Shown: positions 16,671-25,687 of the stretch, piece after piece
Layout of the letters: every line of letters begins with the position of its first letter
Numbering within the stretch: the stretch's first letter is position 1
Assembly (NCBI RefSeq): GCF_014930455.1
Contig: NZ_JAAIYO010000003.1
Span: forward strand, 496,001-560,000
DNA length: 64,000 nucleotides
Direction: 5' to 3'
Source: Corallococcus soli
GTDB lineage: Bacteria; Myxococcota; Myxococcia; Myxococcales; Myxococcaceae
Translations under genes and position numbers: made by a program
The notes under the pieces: model-generated
The model's input: only the letters and a program-made list of their open reading frames with translations
Told to the model about the DNA's origin: nothing
Databases searched by the model: none

Positions 16671-18914
16671 TCAAGGGGCCGGGCATCCGCCGGTGGGCGG
16701 CGGGCTGATCACGTAGCCTCCGGCCATCGTGCAGGACTGCATGCTCCGCAGATGGATGTAACCCACGGCGCCACCGCCACCGCCACCAGCACCCTCGAAG
16801 CCGCTCTTGGCGCCGCCCCTGCTTCCCGTCTGCGGCTGGGTGGTGCTTGCGCCTCCCGCGCCTCCGTCGCCAGCGCTTTCGCTATCGCTCTGTCCGCCAG
16901 GAGCAGGGGTGGCCCCGTCATCGGCGCCGTTCTGTCCTGCCACGCCGTTGTCGGCGTCACCACCCTTGGCCGTGCCGCCTTCACCGCCGCCGCCGCCGTT
17001 GGCGGTGAGGCGGGCACCGTTCGTCAGGGCAACCTGAAAGGCTTCCAGCACCACGCGACCTCCGCTGCCACCGCCGCCACCTCCAGCGGCTGAGCCAGAA
17101 CCGTTCGTGCTGGTGCTGCCACCACCACCGCCCCGGCCGCTGGCGGAGATGCGTTTCGAGACGGTCAGTGTGCGCGCGACCGAAAGCTGGAAGGCACCTC
17201 CACCCGCTCCGCCTTTGCCTGCGGCCGCCCCGCCGCCGCTGCCGCCATCGCCGCCCGCACAGCCCCCGATAAGGGGGACCGGCGCCTCGGTCCGGGCCAA
17301 TCCAGCGCCGCCAGCGTTGCCGCCGTCATTGTAGCCCTGACCTCCGTCCTTGCCTGCGGTGCCGTTACCCGCGCCTCCGCCGCCGCCGCCCTTGCGGTTG
17401 GCGAACTGCCCAGTCATCCCGATCGCGGAACCACAATTCTGGTTGGCGCCTGCGCCGGGCGTCGTAGTGCCGTTGACGAGGATGTGCTGATCGACGTTCG
17501 CATTCCCGAACACGGCCAGGATGACGGGCCTCGAACCCACGAGCGTCAGCGTTCCTGCCAGATCCAGCGTCGCCACCGGGATGAGGATTGCCTCGGGGAA
17601 ACCAGCCCCCTGGGTAATCGGCAGGTACTTGAGTTGGGCGACATTCGTCACGGAGGACGACGGCGCCCACGACAGGGCGTCTGAGTCGAAGGTCACGGCG
17701 CCGGTGGTTCGGAGCCCCTGGATGTCGGACGCGGAGATGGCGTTCGGATCGAAGTTGTAGGGCTTGTAGGGGAAGGGGCTGCACGCGCCGCTCGGCATGC
17801 ACACGCCCGGACTCCCATTGGGCGTGTTGGTGCACGGGGTGTTCAGCTTCGCGGGATCCGCTTCGTACCGGCAGTCCGCGCCGGAGGTGCAGGCCTGCGC
17901 GAGCCGGAAGCACTGCTCGGGGGGAGCGCAGGTCGTAGGCGTGCCTACGCACGCGCCATTCCCATCGCATTGATCGGGCATGGTGCACGTCAGCGCGTCA
18001 TCGCAGGAGGAGGCGGCCGGCAGCGGCTTGTAGTCGCACGCCCCCGTGGTGGCGATGCAGGTGCCCGCGCTTTCTCGACAGCTGGCGGTGCCCGGAGCGC
18101 ACTGGCGCGCGGTGCCCGCGCAGGCGCCGCCGCTGCATCGATCTCCGTCCGTGCAGAGGTTGCCGTCGTCGCACAGCACCCCTTCGGGGAAGGGGCCCGC
18201 TTCACACAGGCCCGTGGACGGCTGGCACGTCTGGGGCGCGCCGCAGAGGCCGCTCGGCTGGGCGCACTGGGTGGTGGTGTTCGGCAGGCAGTGGGCTTCC
18301 ACGCCATCCCCCTCGCAGTGGTCTCCCTGCGTGCAGGCATTGCCGTCGTCGCATGCCTTGGCGCGGCACGCCGACTCCTGGCAGCCCGTCAGGTTGTTGC
18401 AGTTGAAGTCCTCCGTCCCTGAGCACGTCTCAGTGGTAGCGCCCGGGTTGAACCTCGCATCGTCGTCCCTGCAGTCAGCAGGCTCCCCCCACATGGCTCC
18501 GACGAGGTAGCCGTCGCCGTCCGCGTCCTCCGCCTTGAGCCGGGTCTCCCACTCGGAGAACTGCTTGGGGGGCACAGCTACCGTCCCTCCGCTGCCATGC
18601 GTCTCCACGGCCGTGCCCCCGCATCGGTCTCCCTCGAGGGCGTTGAACGAGGACACCGTGACGGTCAGCTCACGGTCCCATTCAGCCCTGCGGAGCACCG
18701 CGACCCGAAGCTCCTTCTCGGCGCGTTCCTTGAACTGGCTGGAGGGGATGTCCGTCCCCTCCTTATGTCCCTGCGTGTCCTGGACCTCCACGCGCACGCA
18801 TGCGGGACGGTAGGTGCCGTACTTCACGGTGACGCGGAGCGCGCCCTCTTCAGGGGCCTTCTCGCGGCAGGCACTCAGCAGCAACACACATCCCAGCAGG
18901 CAGAGCCGATGCAT
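16671..18914 (-). CDS. Cys-rich/Gly-rich lipoprotein with MopE-like motif, paralog B
   Basis: This 747-aa protein has the same order as paralog A: lipobox LLSAC (Cys16), N-terminal domain with AVLRRAEWDRELTVTVSSF (A has AVLRKPEWDRELTVSVSSF), MopE-like motif (DADGDG..DCRDDDARFNPGA..ETCS..EDFNCN), paired-cysteine region, a segment with TLVGSRPVILAVFGNANVDQ, and a Gly-rich end closing with GYIHLRSMQSC. The two genes arose by tandem duplication and have diverged along their length. Both are on the minus strand, 162 bases apart, each with its own upstream element, so they are probably transcribed separately. No function is assigned. Confidence 0.8.
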   Translation of the reverse strand: MHRLCLLGCVLLLSACREKAPEEGALRVTVKYGTYRPACVRVEVQDTQGHKEGTDIPSSQFKERAEKELRVAVLRRAEWDRELTVTVSSFNALEGDRCGGTAVETHGSGGTVAVPPKQFSEWETRLKAEDADGDGYLVGAMWGEPADCRDDDARFNPGATTETCSGTEDFNCNNLTGCQESACRAKACDDGNACTQGDHCEGDGVEAHCLPNTTTQCAQPSGLCGAPQTCQPSTGLCEAGPFPEGVLCDDGNLCTDGDRCSGGACAGTARQCAPGTASCRESAGTCIATTGACDYKPLPAASSCDDALTCTMPDQCDGNGACVGTPTTCAPPEQCFRLAQACTSGADCRYEADPAKLNTPCTNTPNGSPGVCMPSGACSPFPYKPYNFDPNAISASDIQGLRTTGAVTFDSDALSWAPSSSVTNVAQLKYLPITQGAGFPEAILIPVATLDLAGTLTLVGSRPVILAVFGNANVDQHILVNGTTTPGAGANQNCGSAIGMTGQFANRKGGGGGGAGNGTAGKDGGQGYNDGGNAGGAGLARTEAPVPLIGGCAGGDGGSGGGAAAGKGGAGGGAFQLSVARTLTVSKRISASGRGGGGGSTSTNGSGSAAGGGGGGSGGRVVLEAFQVALTNGARLTANGGGGGEGGTAKGGDADNGVAGQNGADDGATPAPGGQSDSESAGDGGAGGASTTQPQTGSRGGAKSGFEGAGGGGGGAVGYIHLRSMQSCTMAGGYVISPPPTGGCPAP

Positions 18915-18920
18915 GGTCGT

Positions 18921-18953
18921 GCACTGTACTCAACCCTTCCCCTCGCACCGAAT
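18921..18953 (-). promoter_or_regulatory. Conserved upstream element of paralog B
   Basis: Read on the minus strand: ATTCGG, 19 bases, TACAGTGC, 6 bases before the start codon. It has the same blocks and spacing as the element before paralog A at 16515-16547. Confidence 0.4.
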
Positions 18954-19043
18954 GCCGCCGCGCAGGGTAGGGCGGCCCACCGCCGACGACGGGGAGCGGG
19001 GCCTCCTGGACCCCGGCTCCCTGTGTCCGACTTCCTACGTCCG

Positions 19044-21458
19044 TCAGCCCCGGAGGGCGACCACGGTCACGCCGTCGCCGCCCTCATGGCCTTCTCCGGG
19101 GCGGAACATGCGGATGTACGGCGACGCGGCCAGGTGGTCGCGGATGGTCTGCTTGAGCGCACCGGTGCCGTGGCCGTGGATGATCAACGCGGCCTCCTCG
19201 CCCCGGCGCATGCCCTGATCCAGGAACCGCTCCAGCTCCGACAGCGCGTCGTCGGCGCGCATGCCGCGCACGTCGCAGCGGAAGTTCGTGGCATCCACCT
19301 GCGCGGGCGCCGCGGAGGCCGCACGCTTGAGGGCCGCCTCCCCCTTCTGGCGATCCGGGAACTTCGTCTGCTGCGGCTTGCGGGTGCGCGAACCGGACAG
19401 CTCCGTCGTCGCCACCCGCATCTTCAGCGCGCCGCCCGCGGACACCACCGCCTGCCCGTCCGTCAGCTCCAGGATCTCCACGTCCCGGCCCAGGCCGGAG
19501 TGGTGCACCCACGCGCCCACCTTGAGGTTCGCGGGGCCCGGCGCCTCCACCTGGAACAGCTCCGCCTTGGCCGCCGCCGCGCGCTTCAGCGCTTCGTCCG
19601 CGCGCTGCTGCAACTGCATGCGCGCCTCGGAGAGCGACTTCTCGTTCTGCTCGCTGCGCAGCTTCGTCAGGAGGTCGCGCACCTCCTGGGCGGCGTGCTC
19701 GCTGGCCGTGTGCACGTCCTCGTTGAACTGCATCATCCGGCCCTTGCGCTCGCGCTCGAAGGCGACCTTCTGCTTCTCCAGGTCCGCCCGGAGCGCCTCG
19801 GCCTCCTTCGCGGCGATGCGCGCCTTCTCCAGCTCCTCGTAGAGCTTGCGCCGTTCGTCCTCGGCCGCCGCCAGCGCCTTGGTGAGCGGGCCGCCCGCGT
19901 TGAGCGACAGCTCCCGCGCGCGCTCGCACACCTTCGGGGGCAGGCCCACGCGCGCCGCCATGTCGATGGCGGAGGACTGGCCCGAGGCGCCCATCTGCAG
20001 CCGGTACGTGGGCGCCATCTTCTTGGAGTCGAAGCCCACGCGCGCGTTCAGGAAGCGCGGATCCATGTGCGCCAGCGCCTTGAGCTCCTCCAGGTGCGTG
20101 GTGACGAGCGCGTAGGCGCCCTTGCCCAGCAGCTCCTCCAGCACCGCGATGGCGATGGCCGCGCCCTCGCGCGGGTCGGTGTCCGCGGCGATCTCGTCGA
20201 TGAGCACCAGCGAGTCCTGGCCCACCTCCGTCAGGATGTCCCGCAGCAGCGTGACGTGGGCGCTGAACGTGGACAGGCCCTGCGTCAGGTCCTGCGCGTC
20301 ACCGACGGTGGAGTGCACGGAGCGGTACAGCGGCATCCGCGACCCTTCGCCCACCGGCACCGGCAGGCCCGCGCGCAGCATCAGCGCGCACAGCCCCACG
20401 CCCGTCAGCGTCACCGTCTTGCCGCCCGCGTTGGGGCCGGAGACCACCAGGGCCCGCGCGCCGCCCGTCAGCGCCACGTCGTTGGACACCACCTCCGTGC
20501 CCTTGAGCACGAGCCGCGGGTGGCGCAGGCCGCGCAGCTGCAACTCCGTGACGTCCACGAAGGTGGGCGTCGTGGCGTCCAGGTCCGCGGAGAGGATGGC
20601 GATGGCCTCCACCTCGTCCAGCTCCGCCACCGCCTCCAGGCCCTCCAGGATGCGCGTGGACTCGCGGCCCACCAGCTGACTCAGCTCCTGGAGCACCCGG
20701 CGCTCCTCCTCCGCCACCTCCGACTGCGCGATGGCCAGGTCGTTGCCCAGGCCCACCATCGCCTGCGGCTCCATGAAGAGCGTCTGGCCCGTCTGGCTGG
20801 CGTTGTGGACGATGCCGTCCACCTCCGAGCGGTAGTTGGACACCACCGGCACCACGTACCGCCCGTTGCGCAGCGTGTAGTAGTTCTCACGCAGCTTCGG
20901 GATGAAGGACTCGTCGTGGAGCAGCTCATCCAGCCGCGTCTTGATGCGCCGGTGCAGGCCGCGCGCCCGGTCGCGGGCTTCCTTGAGCTCCGGACTGGCG
21001 CGGTCGGAGATCTCACCGTCCGGTTCAAAACACTGGTCCAGCCGGCGCGCCATCGCCTCCAGGAAGGGCAGACGCCGTGAAATCTCCACCAGCCGGGGGA
21101 CCCGCTCCTTGCGCTCGTCCAGCGCCTCGCGCGTCCGGGCGAAGGCGAAGAGCAGCTGGGCCGCGTCGATGAGCTGGCGGGGCTCCAGGATGCCGCCCTT
21201 CTCCGCGTGGCCCACCGCGGTGCGCAGGTCCGTCACGCCACCCAGGGGCAGGGAGAACTGCTGCTGCGACAGGAAGCGGGCCTCCTCCACGAGGGCCAGC
21301 GCTTCGGTGACTTCCGCTTCGGAGTCGTGGAACGGGCGGGCGAGCACCCGCTCCCTTCCTGGCTCCGTGCGGCAGCGCTGCGTCAGCGCGCGGAGCACTT
21401 CCGAGTAACCAAGGTCTTCCAGCGTTCGTTGGGAGATCTGCACGGTCATGGGTTTCAT
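19044..21458 (-). CDS. mutS2: MutS2 family ATPase/endonuclease with Smr domain
   Basis: The 804-aa protein matches MutS2: N-terminal core (TLEDLGYSEVLRALTQRC), ABC-type ATPase with Walker A GPNAGGKT and Walker B SLVLIDEIAADTDPREGAA, a coiled-coil segment (LTKALAAAEDERRKLYEELE) and a C-terminal Smr nuclease-like domain with HGHGTGALK. MutS2 proteins act in recombination control and, in some bacteria, rescue of collided ribosomes. No mismatch-recognition domain I is present, as expected. ATG 21458 (or 21449, three codons later) fits homologous starts; longer versions would overlap the divergent TPR gene. It is divergent from that gene across 66 bases. Confidence 0.92.
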   Translation of the reverse strand: MKPMTVQISQRTLEDLGYSEVLRALTQRCRTEPGRERVLARPFHDSEAEVTEALALVEEARFLSQQQFSLPLGGVTDLRTAVGHAEKGGILEPRQLIDAAQLLFAFARTREALDERKERVPRLVEISRRLPFLEAMARRLDQCFEPDGEISDRASPELKEARDRARGLHRRIKTRLDELLHDESFIPKLRENYYTLRNGRYVVPVVSNYRSEVDGIVHNASQTGQTLFMEPQAMVGLGNDLAIAQSEVAEEERRVLQELSQLVGRESTRILEGLEAVAELDEVEAIAILSADLDATTPTFVDVTELQLRGLRHPRLVLKGTEVVSNDVALTGGARALVVSGPNAGGKTVTLTGVGLCALMLRAGLPVPVGEGSRMPLYRSVHSTVGDAQDLTQGLSTFSAHVTLLRDILTEVGQDSLVLIDEIAADTDPREGAAIAIAVLEELLGKGAYALVTTHLEELKALAHMDPRFLNARVGFDSKKMAPTYRLQMGASGQSSAIDMAARVGLPPKVCERARELSLNAGGPLTKALAAAEDERRKLYEELEKARIAAKEAEALRADLEKQKVAFERERKGRMMQFNEDVHTASEHAAQEVRDLLTKLRSEQNEKSLSEARMQLQQRADEALKRAAAAKAELFQVEAPGPANLKVGAWVHHSGLGRDVEILELTDGQAVVSAGGALKMRVATTELSGSRTRKPQQTKFPDRQKGEAALKRAASAAPAQVDATNFRCDVRGMRADDALSELERFLDQGMRRGEEAALIIHGHGTGALKQTIRDHLAASPYIRMFRPGEGHEGGDGVTVVALRG

Positions 21459-21524
21459 GCGCGGCCGGGTGTCCGTCAAGGGGAAGTGTTGAGGTGGCCC
21501 GCCTGGCTCTGCTATCTGCCGGGC

Positions 21525-22262
21525 ATGATGTGGGTTCTCGTGGCGGCGTTGCTGACGGGCGCCTCCGACGCACCGGCTCCCCCGGTCCTGACAGCTCCGG
21601 CGGCCCCGGCGGCGCCCAGCCCGCTGGCGGACGCCCTGGCCCTGGAGACGGCCGGGAACGACGCGGGGGCCCTGGCCGCCCTGGAGCGGCTGTCGGTCGC
21701 CCAGCCCCGCTGGGAGCTGCCCCGTCTGGAGGCCGCACGGCTGCTGCTCAAGGCGGGGAGCACCCCGGCGCTGGAGCGGGCCCAGGCGCACCTGGACGCG
21801 GCCCTGCGCGAGGCCCCGGAGAACCCCCGGGTCCACTTCCTCCGGGGCCAGCTCCTGGAGGAGCGCCGCGCCACCTTCGACGCCATCCGCGCCTATGAGA
21901 AGGCCGTGGGCCTGCGCCCATCCTATGACGATGCGCGCTTCCGGCTCGCGGGCCTCTGGGCCCAGGTCGGTGACTGGCTCAAGGCGGAGCTGCACTACCG
22001 GCCCCTGTCCAGGTCGCAGCCCGCGTGGGTGCAGGTGCGCCTGCAGCTGGCGGCGGTGCTGGAGAAGCAGGGGCGCACGCTGGACGCGGAGCGCGAGTTC
22101 CTGGCCGCGCGCGCCGCCCAGCCGACCAGCCCGGGCGTCCTTCGCACGCTGGCCGCCTTCTACGAGCGGACGGACAGGCCCCAGCTCGCCGCGAAGGTGA
22201 GGGCGCAGCTCGCGGCCCCCGAAAAGCGATCCATGCGGGTGCTCAAACCTTCGAAGCGCTGA
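21525..22262 (+). CDS. Exported TPR-repeat protein
   Basis: This 245-aa protein has a short hydrophobic N-terminus (MMWVLVAALLTGASDAPAPP), probably a signal peptide, followed by tetratricopeptide-like helical pairs: NPRVHFLRGQLLEERRATFDA, YEKAVGLRPSYDDARFRLAG and LQLAAVLEKQGRTLDAEREF. It likely mediates protein contacts in the periplasm. Two adjacent ATGs (21525, 21528) are possible starts. It lies 66 bp upstream of the cyclase gene on the same strand. Confidence 0.72.
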   Translation: MMWVLVAALLTGASDAPAPPVLTAPAAPAAPSPLADALALETAGNDAGALAALERLSVAQPRWELPRLEAARLLLKAGSTPALERAQAHLDAALREAPENPRVHFLRGQLLEERRATFDAIRAYEKAVGLRPSYDDARFRLAGLWAQVGDWLKAELHYRPLSRSQPAWVQVRLQLAAVLEKQGRTLDAEREFLAARAAQPTSPGVLRTLAAFYERTDRPQLAAKVRAQLAAPEKRSMRVLKPSKR

Positions 22263-22291
22263 CACGCTTCAAACGGGTCCGGCCGTGGCGA

Positions 22292-22319
22292 TTGCTTCGC
22301 GCGACGCGCTGCATACACT
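22292..22319 (+). promoter_or_regulatory. Possible sigma-70-type promoter for the cyclase gene
   Basis: TTGCTT (22292-22297) and TACACT (22314-22319) are 16 bases apart. A start site about 7 bases on would leave almost no leader before TTG 22329, and no ribosome site is visible there, so the mRNA may be nearly leaderless. Both hexamers deviate from consensus. Confidence 0.25.
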
Positions 22320-22328
22320 GCCCCCGCC

Positions 22329-23756
22329 TTGAAGACCGCCAACCTCGCCATCGTCTTCACCGACATCAAGGGCTTCACCGAACGCACCAGTCGTCAGACG
22401 CTGGAAGAGAACCAGCGGCTGCTCCAGGTGCATGAGGCGTTGCTCGCCCCGCTGTTCAGGGCGTTCGGTGGACGCATCATCAAAACCATTGGCGACGCGT
22501 TCCTCGTCACCTTCGAATCCCCGACCCAGGCCGTCCTGAGCGGCATCGCCATCCAGGACCAGCTCTGGCACCACAACCGCCTTCTCCCGGAGGAGGATCA
22601 GCTCCACGTCCGCGTCGCCGTCAACGTGGGCGAGGTGCGGGTGGAGGCCAATGACATCTTCGGCGAGCCGGTGAACATCGCCGCCCGGGTGGAGGGCATC
22701 ACCGACGCGGACGAGGTCTTCTTCACGGAGGCCGTCTACCTGGCCATGAACAAGGCGGAGGTGCCGTCGCAGGAGGTGGGCGCCTTCGAGCTGAAGGGCA
22801 TCCCCGGGAAGATCCGCGTCTTCCGCGTGCCCCGCGCGCCCTACCGGGTGGAGGCGCCGTCGCCGGGCCTGGTGGTGTCGGAGGCGGAGGCGACGTCGAT
22901 GCCGCCGTTCGGCAACCTGGCCCTGTCGCGCGTGTCCGAGGAGGGCATGGACCTGAGCGCCCTGGGGCAGCGCGCGGCGGTGGGCGCGGCGCAGCTGGGG
23001 CAGGGCGCGGCGCAGCTGGGCCAGCGTGCCGCGGGCGGCGCGGTGGTGCTGGGGCAGAAGGCGGCCAGCGGCGCGGTGGTGCTGGGACAGAGGGCGGCCA
23101 GCGGCGCGGTGGTGCTCAGCCAACGCGCCGCGGAGGGCGCGGTGGTGGTGGGCCAGAGGGCGACGGTGCTGGGACAGCAGGCGCATTCCGCGGGCAGCGC
23201 CCTCTGGGGGCGGATGCTGGAGGCGCGGGCCCGGATGACGCCGGAGCAGCGCAAGAAGGGGCTGCTCGTGGCCGCGGCGGCGGGCGTGCTGCTCGTGGGC
23301 GCCGGAGGGTTCTTGTGGGTGGACAGCGCCCCCATGCGCTCCATCCGCGCGGTGGAGGGCACGGCGGGGATGGAGAAGACCCGGCGCTCCAACGAGGCGC
23401 AGAAGTACATCGACGCGGAGAAGGATCCGGGCCGGCGCCTGTACCTGGCGGGGAGGCTTTCGGAGGCGCAGGGCAACGTGTCGGGCGCGCTGGGGGACTA
23501 CGGCCAGGCCGCGAAGAAGGGGGACGACGACGCCGTGTCGCGGATCGTCTCCCTGCTGGAACATGAGAACTGCTGGACGCGGGTCGCCGCCGTGCGGACG
23601 GCGGCGGAGTTGAAGCTGGAGGACGCGCGCGGCACGCTGGAGTCCCTGGCGGAGAACGGCGGGGAGGATGATGGCCGCTCCGGCGGTTTCCTGCGCTCCA
23701 ACTGCGATTCGAAGAAGGCCGCTGAAGGCGCGCTCAAGCGCCTGGACGCCAACTGA
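22329..23756 (+). CDS. Class III adenylate/guanylate cyclase, membrane-anchored, with 11-residue repeats
   Basis: The 475-aa protein begins at once with a class III cyclase domain: FTDIKGFT (metal Asp12), IIKTIGDAFLV (Asp56, with Lys52 for the base) and DIFGEPVNIAARVE (Asn116, Arg120), so the catalytic set looks complete. A linker (about 212-285) is built of 11-residue repeats of the form LGQRAASGAVV. A single membrane segment follows (about 311-330), then a C-terminal domain with TPR/Sel1-like helices (GRRLYLAGRLSEAQGNVSGALGDYGQAA). It would make cAMP or cGMP in the cytoplasm, with the C-terminus across the membrane. TTG 22329 is the only plausible start before the domain. Confidence 0.82.
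   Translation: MKTANLAIVFTDIKGFTERTSRQTLEENQRLLQVHEALLAPLFRAFGGRIIKTIGDAFLVTFESPTQAVLSGIAIQDQLWHHNRLLPEEDQLHVRVAVNVGEVRVEANDIFGEPVNIAARVEGITDADEVFFTEAVYLAMNKAEVPSQEVGAFELKGIPGKIRVFRVPRAPYRVEAPSPGLVVSEAEATSMPPFGNLALSRVSEEGMDLSALGQRAAVGAAQLGQGAAQLGQRAAGGAVVLGQKAASGAVVLGQRAASGAVVLSQRAAEGAVVVGQRATVLGQQAHSAGSALWGRMLEARARMTPEQRKKGLLVAAAAGVLLVGAGGFLWVDSAPMRSIRAVEGTAGMEKTRRSNEAQKYIDAEKDPGRRLYLAGRLSEAQGNVSGALGDYGQAAKKGDDDAVSRIVSLLEHENCWTRVAAVRTAAELKLEDARGTLESLAENGGEDDGRSGGFLRSNCDSKKAAEGALKRLDAN
22962..23183 (+). repeat. In-frame tandem repeats encoding 11-residue units
   Basis: The stretch encodes about eight units, most 11 residues (LGQRAAVGAAQ, LGQRAAGGAVV, LGQKAASGAVV, LGQRAASGAVV, LSQRAAEGAVV) with 7-residue variants (LGQGAAQ, VGQRATV). 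The spacing puts hydrophobic and Gln/Arg residues on fixed faces of a helix, as in other 11-mer repeat proteins. Confidence 0.75.
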
Positions 23757-23804
23757 CCTCCCGCGACCACGCGCTTGAGCGTGCGACGGGACGAGGCGAC
23801 AACC

Positions 23805-24995
23805 GTGACGAAGGTGAAGACGGGACTGGATGTGTGGGCCGCGCAGGGCTTCTCCGCGCTCAAGGGCAAGCGGGTGGGCGCCATCGTCAACCCCACCAGC
23901 GTGGACTCGCGCTTCCGCCACCTGGCGGACCTGTTGGTCGGCGCGGAGGGCGTGACGCTGGCGGCGCTCTTCGGCCCGGAGCACGGCATCCGGGGTGAGG
24001 CCCAGTACATGGTGGCCGTGGATCAGGCGCATGACCGGCGCACCGGCGTGCCCGTGTACAGCCTCTATGGCTCCACCTTCGAGTCGCTCTCGCCGCGTCC
24101 CGAGTGGCTGAAGGGCCTGGACGCGCTGGTGTTCGACATCCAGGACGTGGGCAGCCGCTACTACACCTACGTCTACACCATGGCGCTGGCGATGAAGGCC
24201 GCGGCCCAGGCGCGCGTGCCCTTCTACGTGCTGGACAGACCCAACCCGCTGGACGGGGTGACGCTGGAAGGCAACCTCGTGGGGGACCGCTTCCGCTCCT
24301 TCGTGGGCCTGTACGCGCTGCCCAACCGCCACGGCATGACGGCGGGGGAATTGGCGCGGCTGTTCAATTCGCAGGAGGGCTTCGGCTGCGAGCTCACGGT
24401 GGTGCGGTGCGAGGGCTGGACGCGCGACATGCACTGGAGCGACACCGGGCTGCCGTTCCTGCCGCCGTCGCCCAACATGCCCACCGCGGACACGGCGCTG
24501 GTGTACCCGGGCATGTGCCTGGGGGAGGGCACCAACGTGTCGGAGGGGCGGGGCACCTGCCGCCCGTTCGAGCAGTTCGGCGCGCCGTGGGTGGACACCG
24601 ACGCGCTGCTCGCGCGCCTGGACAAGGAGCGCCTGCCGGGCGTGGCCTTCCGGCCGGTGGGCTTCACCCCCACCTTCGACAAGTACCGGGGCGAGTCGTG
24701 CAACGGGGCCTTCATCCACGTCACGGATCGGCACGCCTTCCAGCCGCTGCGCACGGGCATCGCCATCTTCCAGGCGCTGCACGACATTGGCCCCGGCCAC
24801 TTCGACTGGCGGGCGGACGCGTACGAGTTCGTGGAGGACGTGCCCGCGTTCGACCTCCTGTGCGGCACCGACCAGGTGCGTCGCGGCATCGAGCAGGGGT
24901 GGAGCCTGGACCGGATGCTGGAGGGCTTCGCCCTGCAGACGGAGGCCTTCCGGAAGCACCGCGAGCCCGCCCTGCTGTACGCTGTGGGGCGGTGA
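23805..24995 (+). CDS. namZ: DUF1343/NamZ-like exo-beta-N-acetylmuramidase
   Basis: This 396-aa protein matches the DUF1343 (NamZ, GH171) family: GKRVGAIVNPTSVD, LFGPEHGIRG, FDIQDVGSRYYTYVYTMA, DRPNPLDG and YPGMCLGEGTNVSEGRGTCRPFE. NamZ removes terminal MurNAc from peptidoglycan fragments during cell-wall recycling. No signal peptide is evident, so it may act in the cytoplasm. GTG 23805 has GAGG 8 bases upstream; TTG 23775 is an alternative with no ribosome site. It overlaps no neighbour; the phosphoesterase-like gene begins seven bases after its stop, so the two are probably co-transcribed. Confidence 0.85.
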   Translation: MTKVKTGLDVWAAQGFSALKGKRVGAIVNPTSVDSRFRHLADLLVGAEGVTLAALFGPEHGIRGEAQYMVAVDQAHDRRTGVPVYSLYGSTFESLSPRPEWLKGLDALVFDIQDVGSRYYTYVYTMALAMKAAAQARVPFYVLDRPNPLDGVTLEGNLVGDRFRSFVGLYALPNRHGMTAGELARLFNSQEGFGCELTVVRCEGWTRDMHWSDTGLPFLPPSPNMPTADTALVYPGMCLGEGTNVSEGRGTCRPFEQFGAPWVDTDALLARLDKERLPGVAFRPVGFTPTFDKYRGESCNGAFIHVTDRHAFQPLRTGIAIFQALHDIGPGHFDWRADAYEFVEDVPAFDLLCGTDQVRRGIEQGWSLDRMLEGFALQTEAFRKHREPALLYAVGR

Positions 24996-25002
24996 GCTCC
25001 CC

Positions 25003-25677
25003 GTGATTGGCGTCTTCTCCGATACGCATGGCGACCTGGGCGCCTTCGACGCGGCCTATGAGCTGCTGCGGGCCAAGGGCGCCCGGCGCTTCCTCTTCGT
25101 GGGCGCGCGCTACACGGACCTGGATGAGTGGGTGCTGTGGCGCCGCCAGAAGAGCCGGGGCGGGCGCGAGTACTCCGACGCGGACTTCCTGGCGGACGTG
25201 TCGCAGTGGCTGGTGGCGCCCCAGGAGGGCAAGCCGCGCACGCCCGCGTATGGCGAGGCGCCCGCGGACGTGGCGTCAGAGGACGACCGGCGGCTGGTGA
25301 TGGAGCGCTTCGTGCGCGTGCCGGAGCGCGAGTCGCTGGCCTACCGGGATCCGGCCGTGGCCAACAAGGCCATGGACCTGGTGGGTGACACGCTCTGCTG
25401 CGTGGTGCACGACAAGAATGACCTGGTGCGCGACGACCTGCTCAACGCCCAGGTGTTCATCCACGGCAGGGAGGCGGAGCCCAAGGTGGTGCAGATTGGC
25501 CCGCGCTACTTCGTGACGCCGGGCCGACTGGTGGGCGCGGCGGAGCAGACGTGCGGCCTCTTGGAGAAGGCGGAGCGCAACCTGAGCTTCTCCGCCTTCC
25601 GGTTGGACGGGCACCAGGTGCTGCCACCCCAGGTGCTCCAGGTCGATTCGCGTGGGACGAAGCTCACCGTCAAATAA
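25003..25677 (+). CDS. Metallophosphoesterase-like protein with altered metal site
   Basis: This 224-aa protein opens with the calcineurin-like motif FSDTHGD (Asp7, His9). The later family motifs are only partly recognisable: the usual GD is seen as FVGARYTDLDEW, GNHD appears as HDKND, and GHTH appears as FIHGREAEPKV. The fold is probably kept, but normal two-metal catalysis is doubtful. The GTG start at 25003 aligns the first motif at the N-terminus. It sits between namZ and nadD with short gaps (7 and 10 bases), suggesting an operon linked to cell-wall or cofactor salvage. Confidence 0.65.
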   Translation: MIGVFSDTHGDLGAFDAAYELLRAKGARRFLFVGARYTDLDEWVLWRRQKSRGGREYSDADFLADVSQWLVAPQEGKPRTPAYGEAPADVASEDDRRLVMERFVRVPERESLAYRDPAVANKAMDLVGDTLCCVVHDKNDLVRDDLLNAQVFIHGREAEPKVVQIGPRYFVTPGRLVGAAEQTCGLLEKAERNLSFSAFRLDGHQVLPPQVLQVDSRGTKLTVK

Positions 25678-25687
25678 GAGGCCCGCC

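Noticed and set aside
22269-24959. 896-aa minus-strand frame across the cyclase and namZ genes
   Set aside because: His/Arg-rich shadow of the plus-strand genes with no domain.
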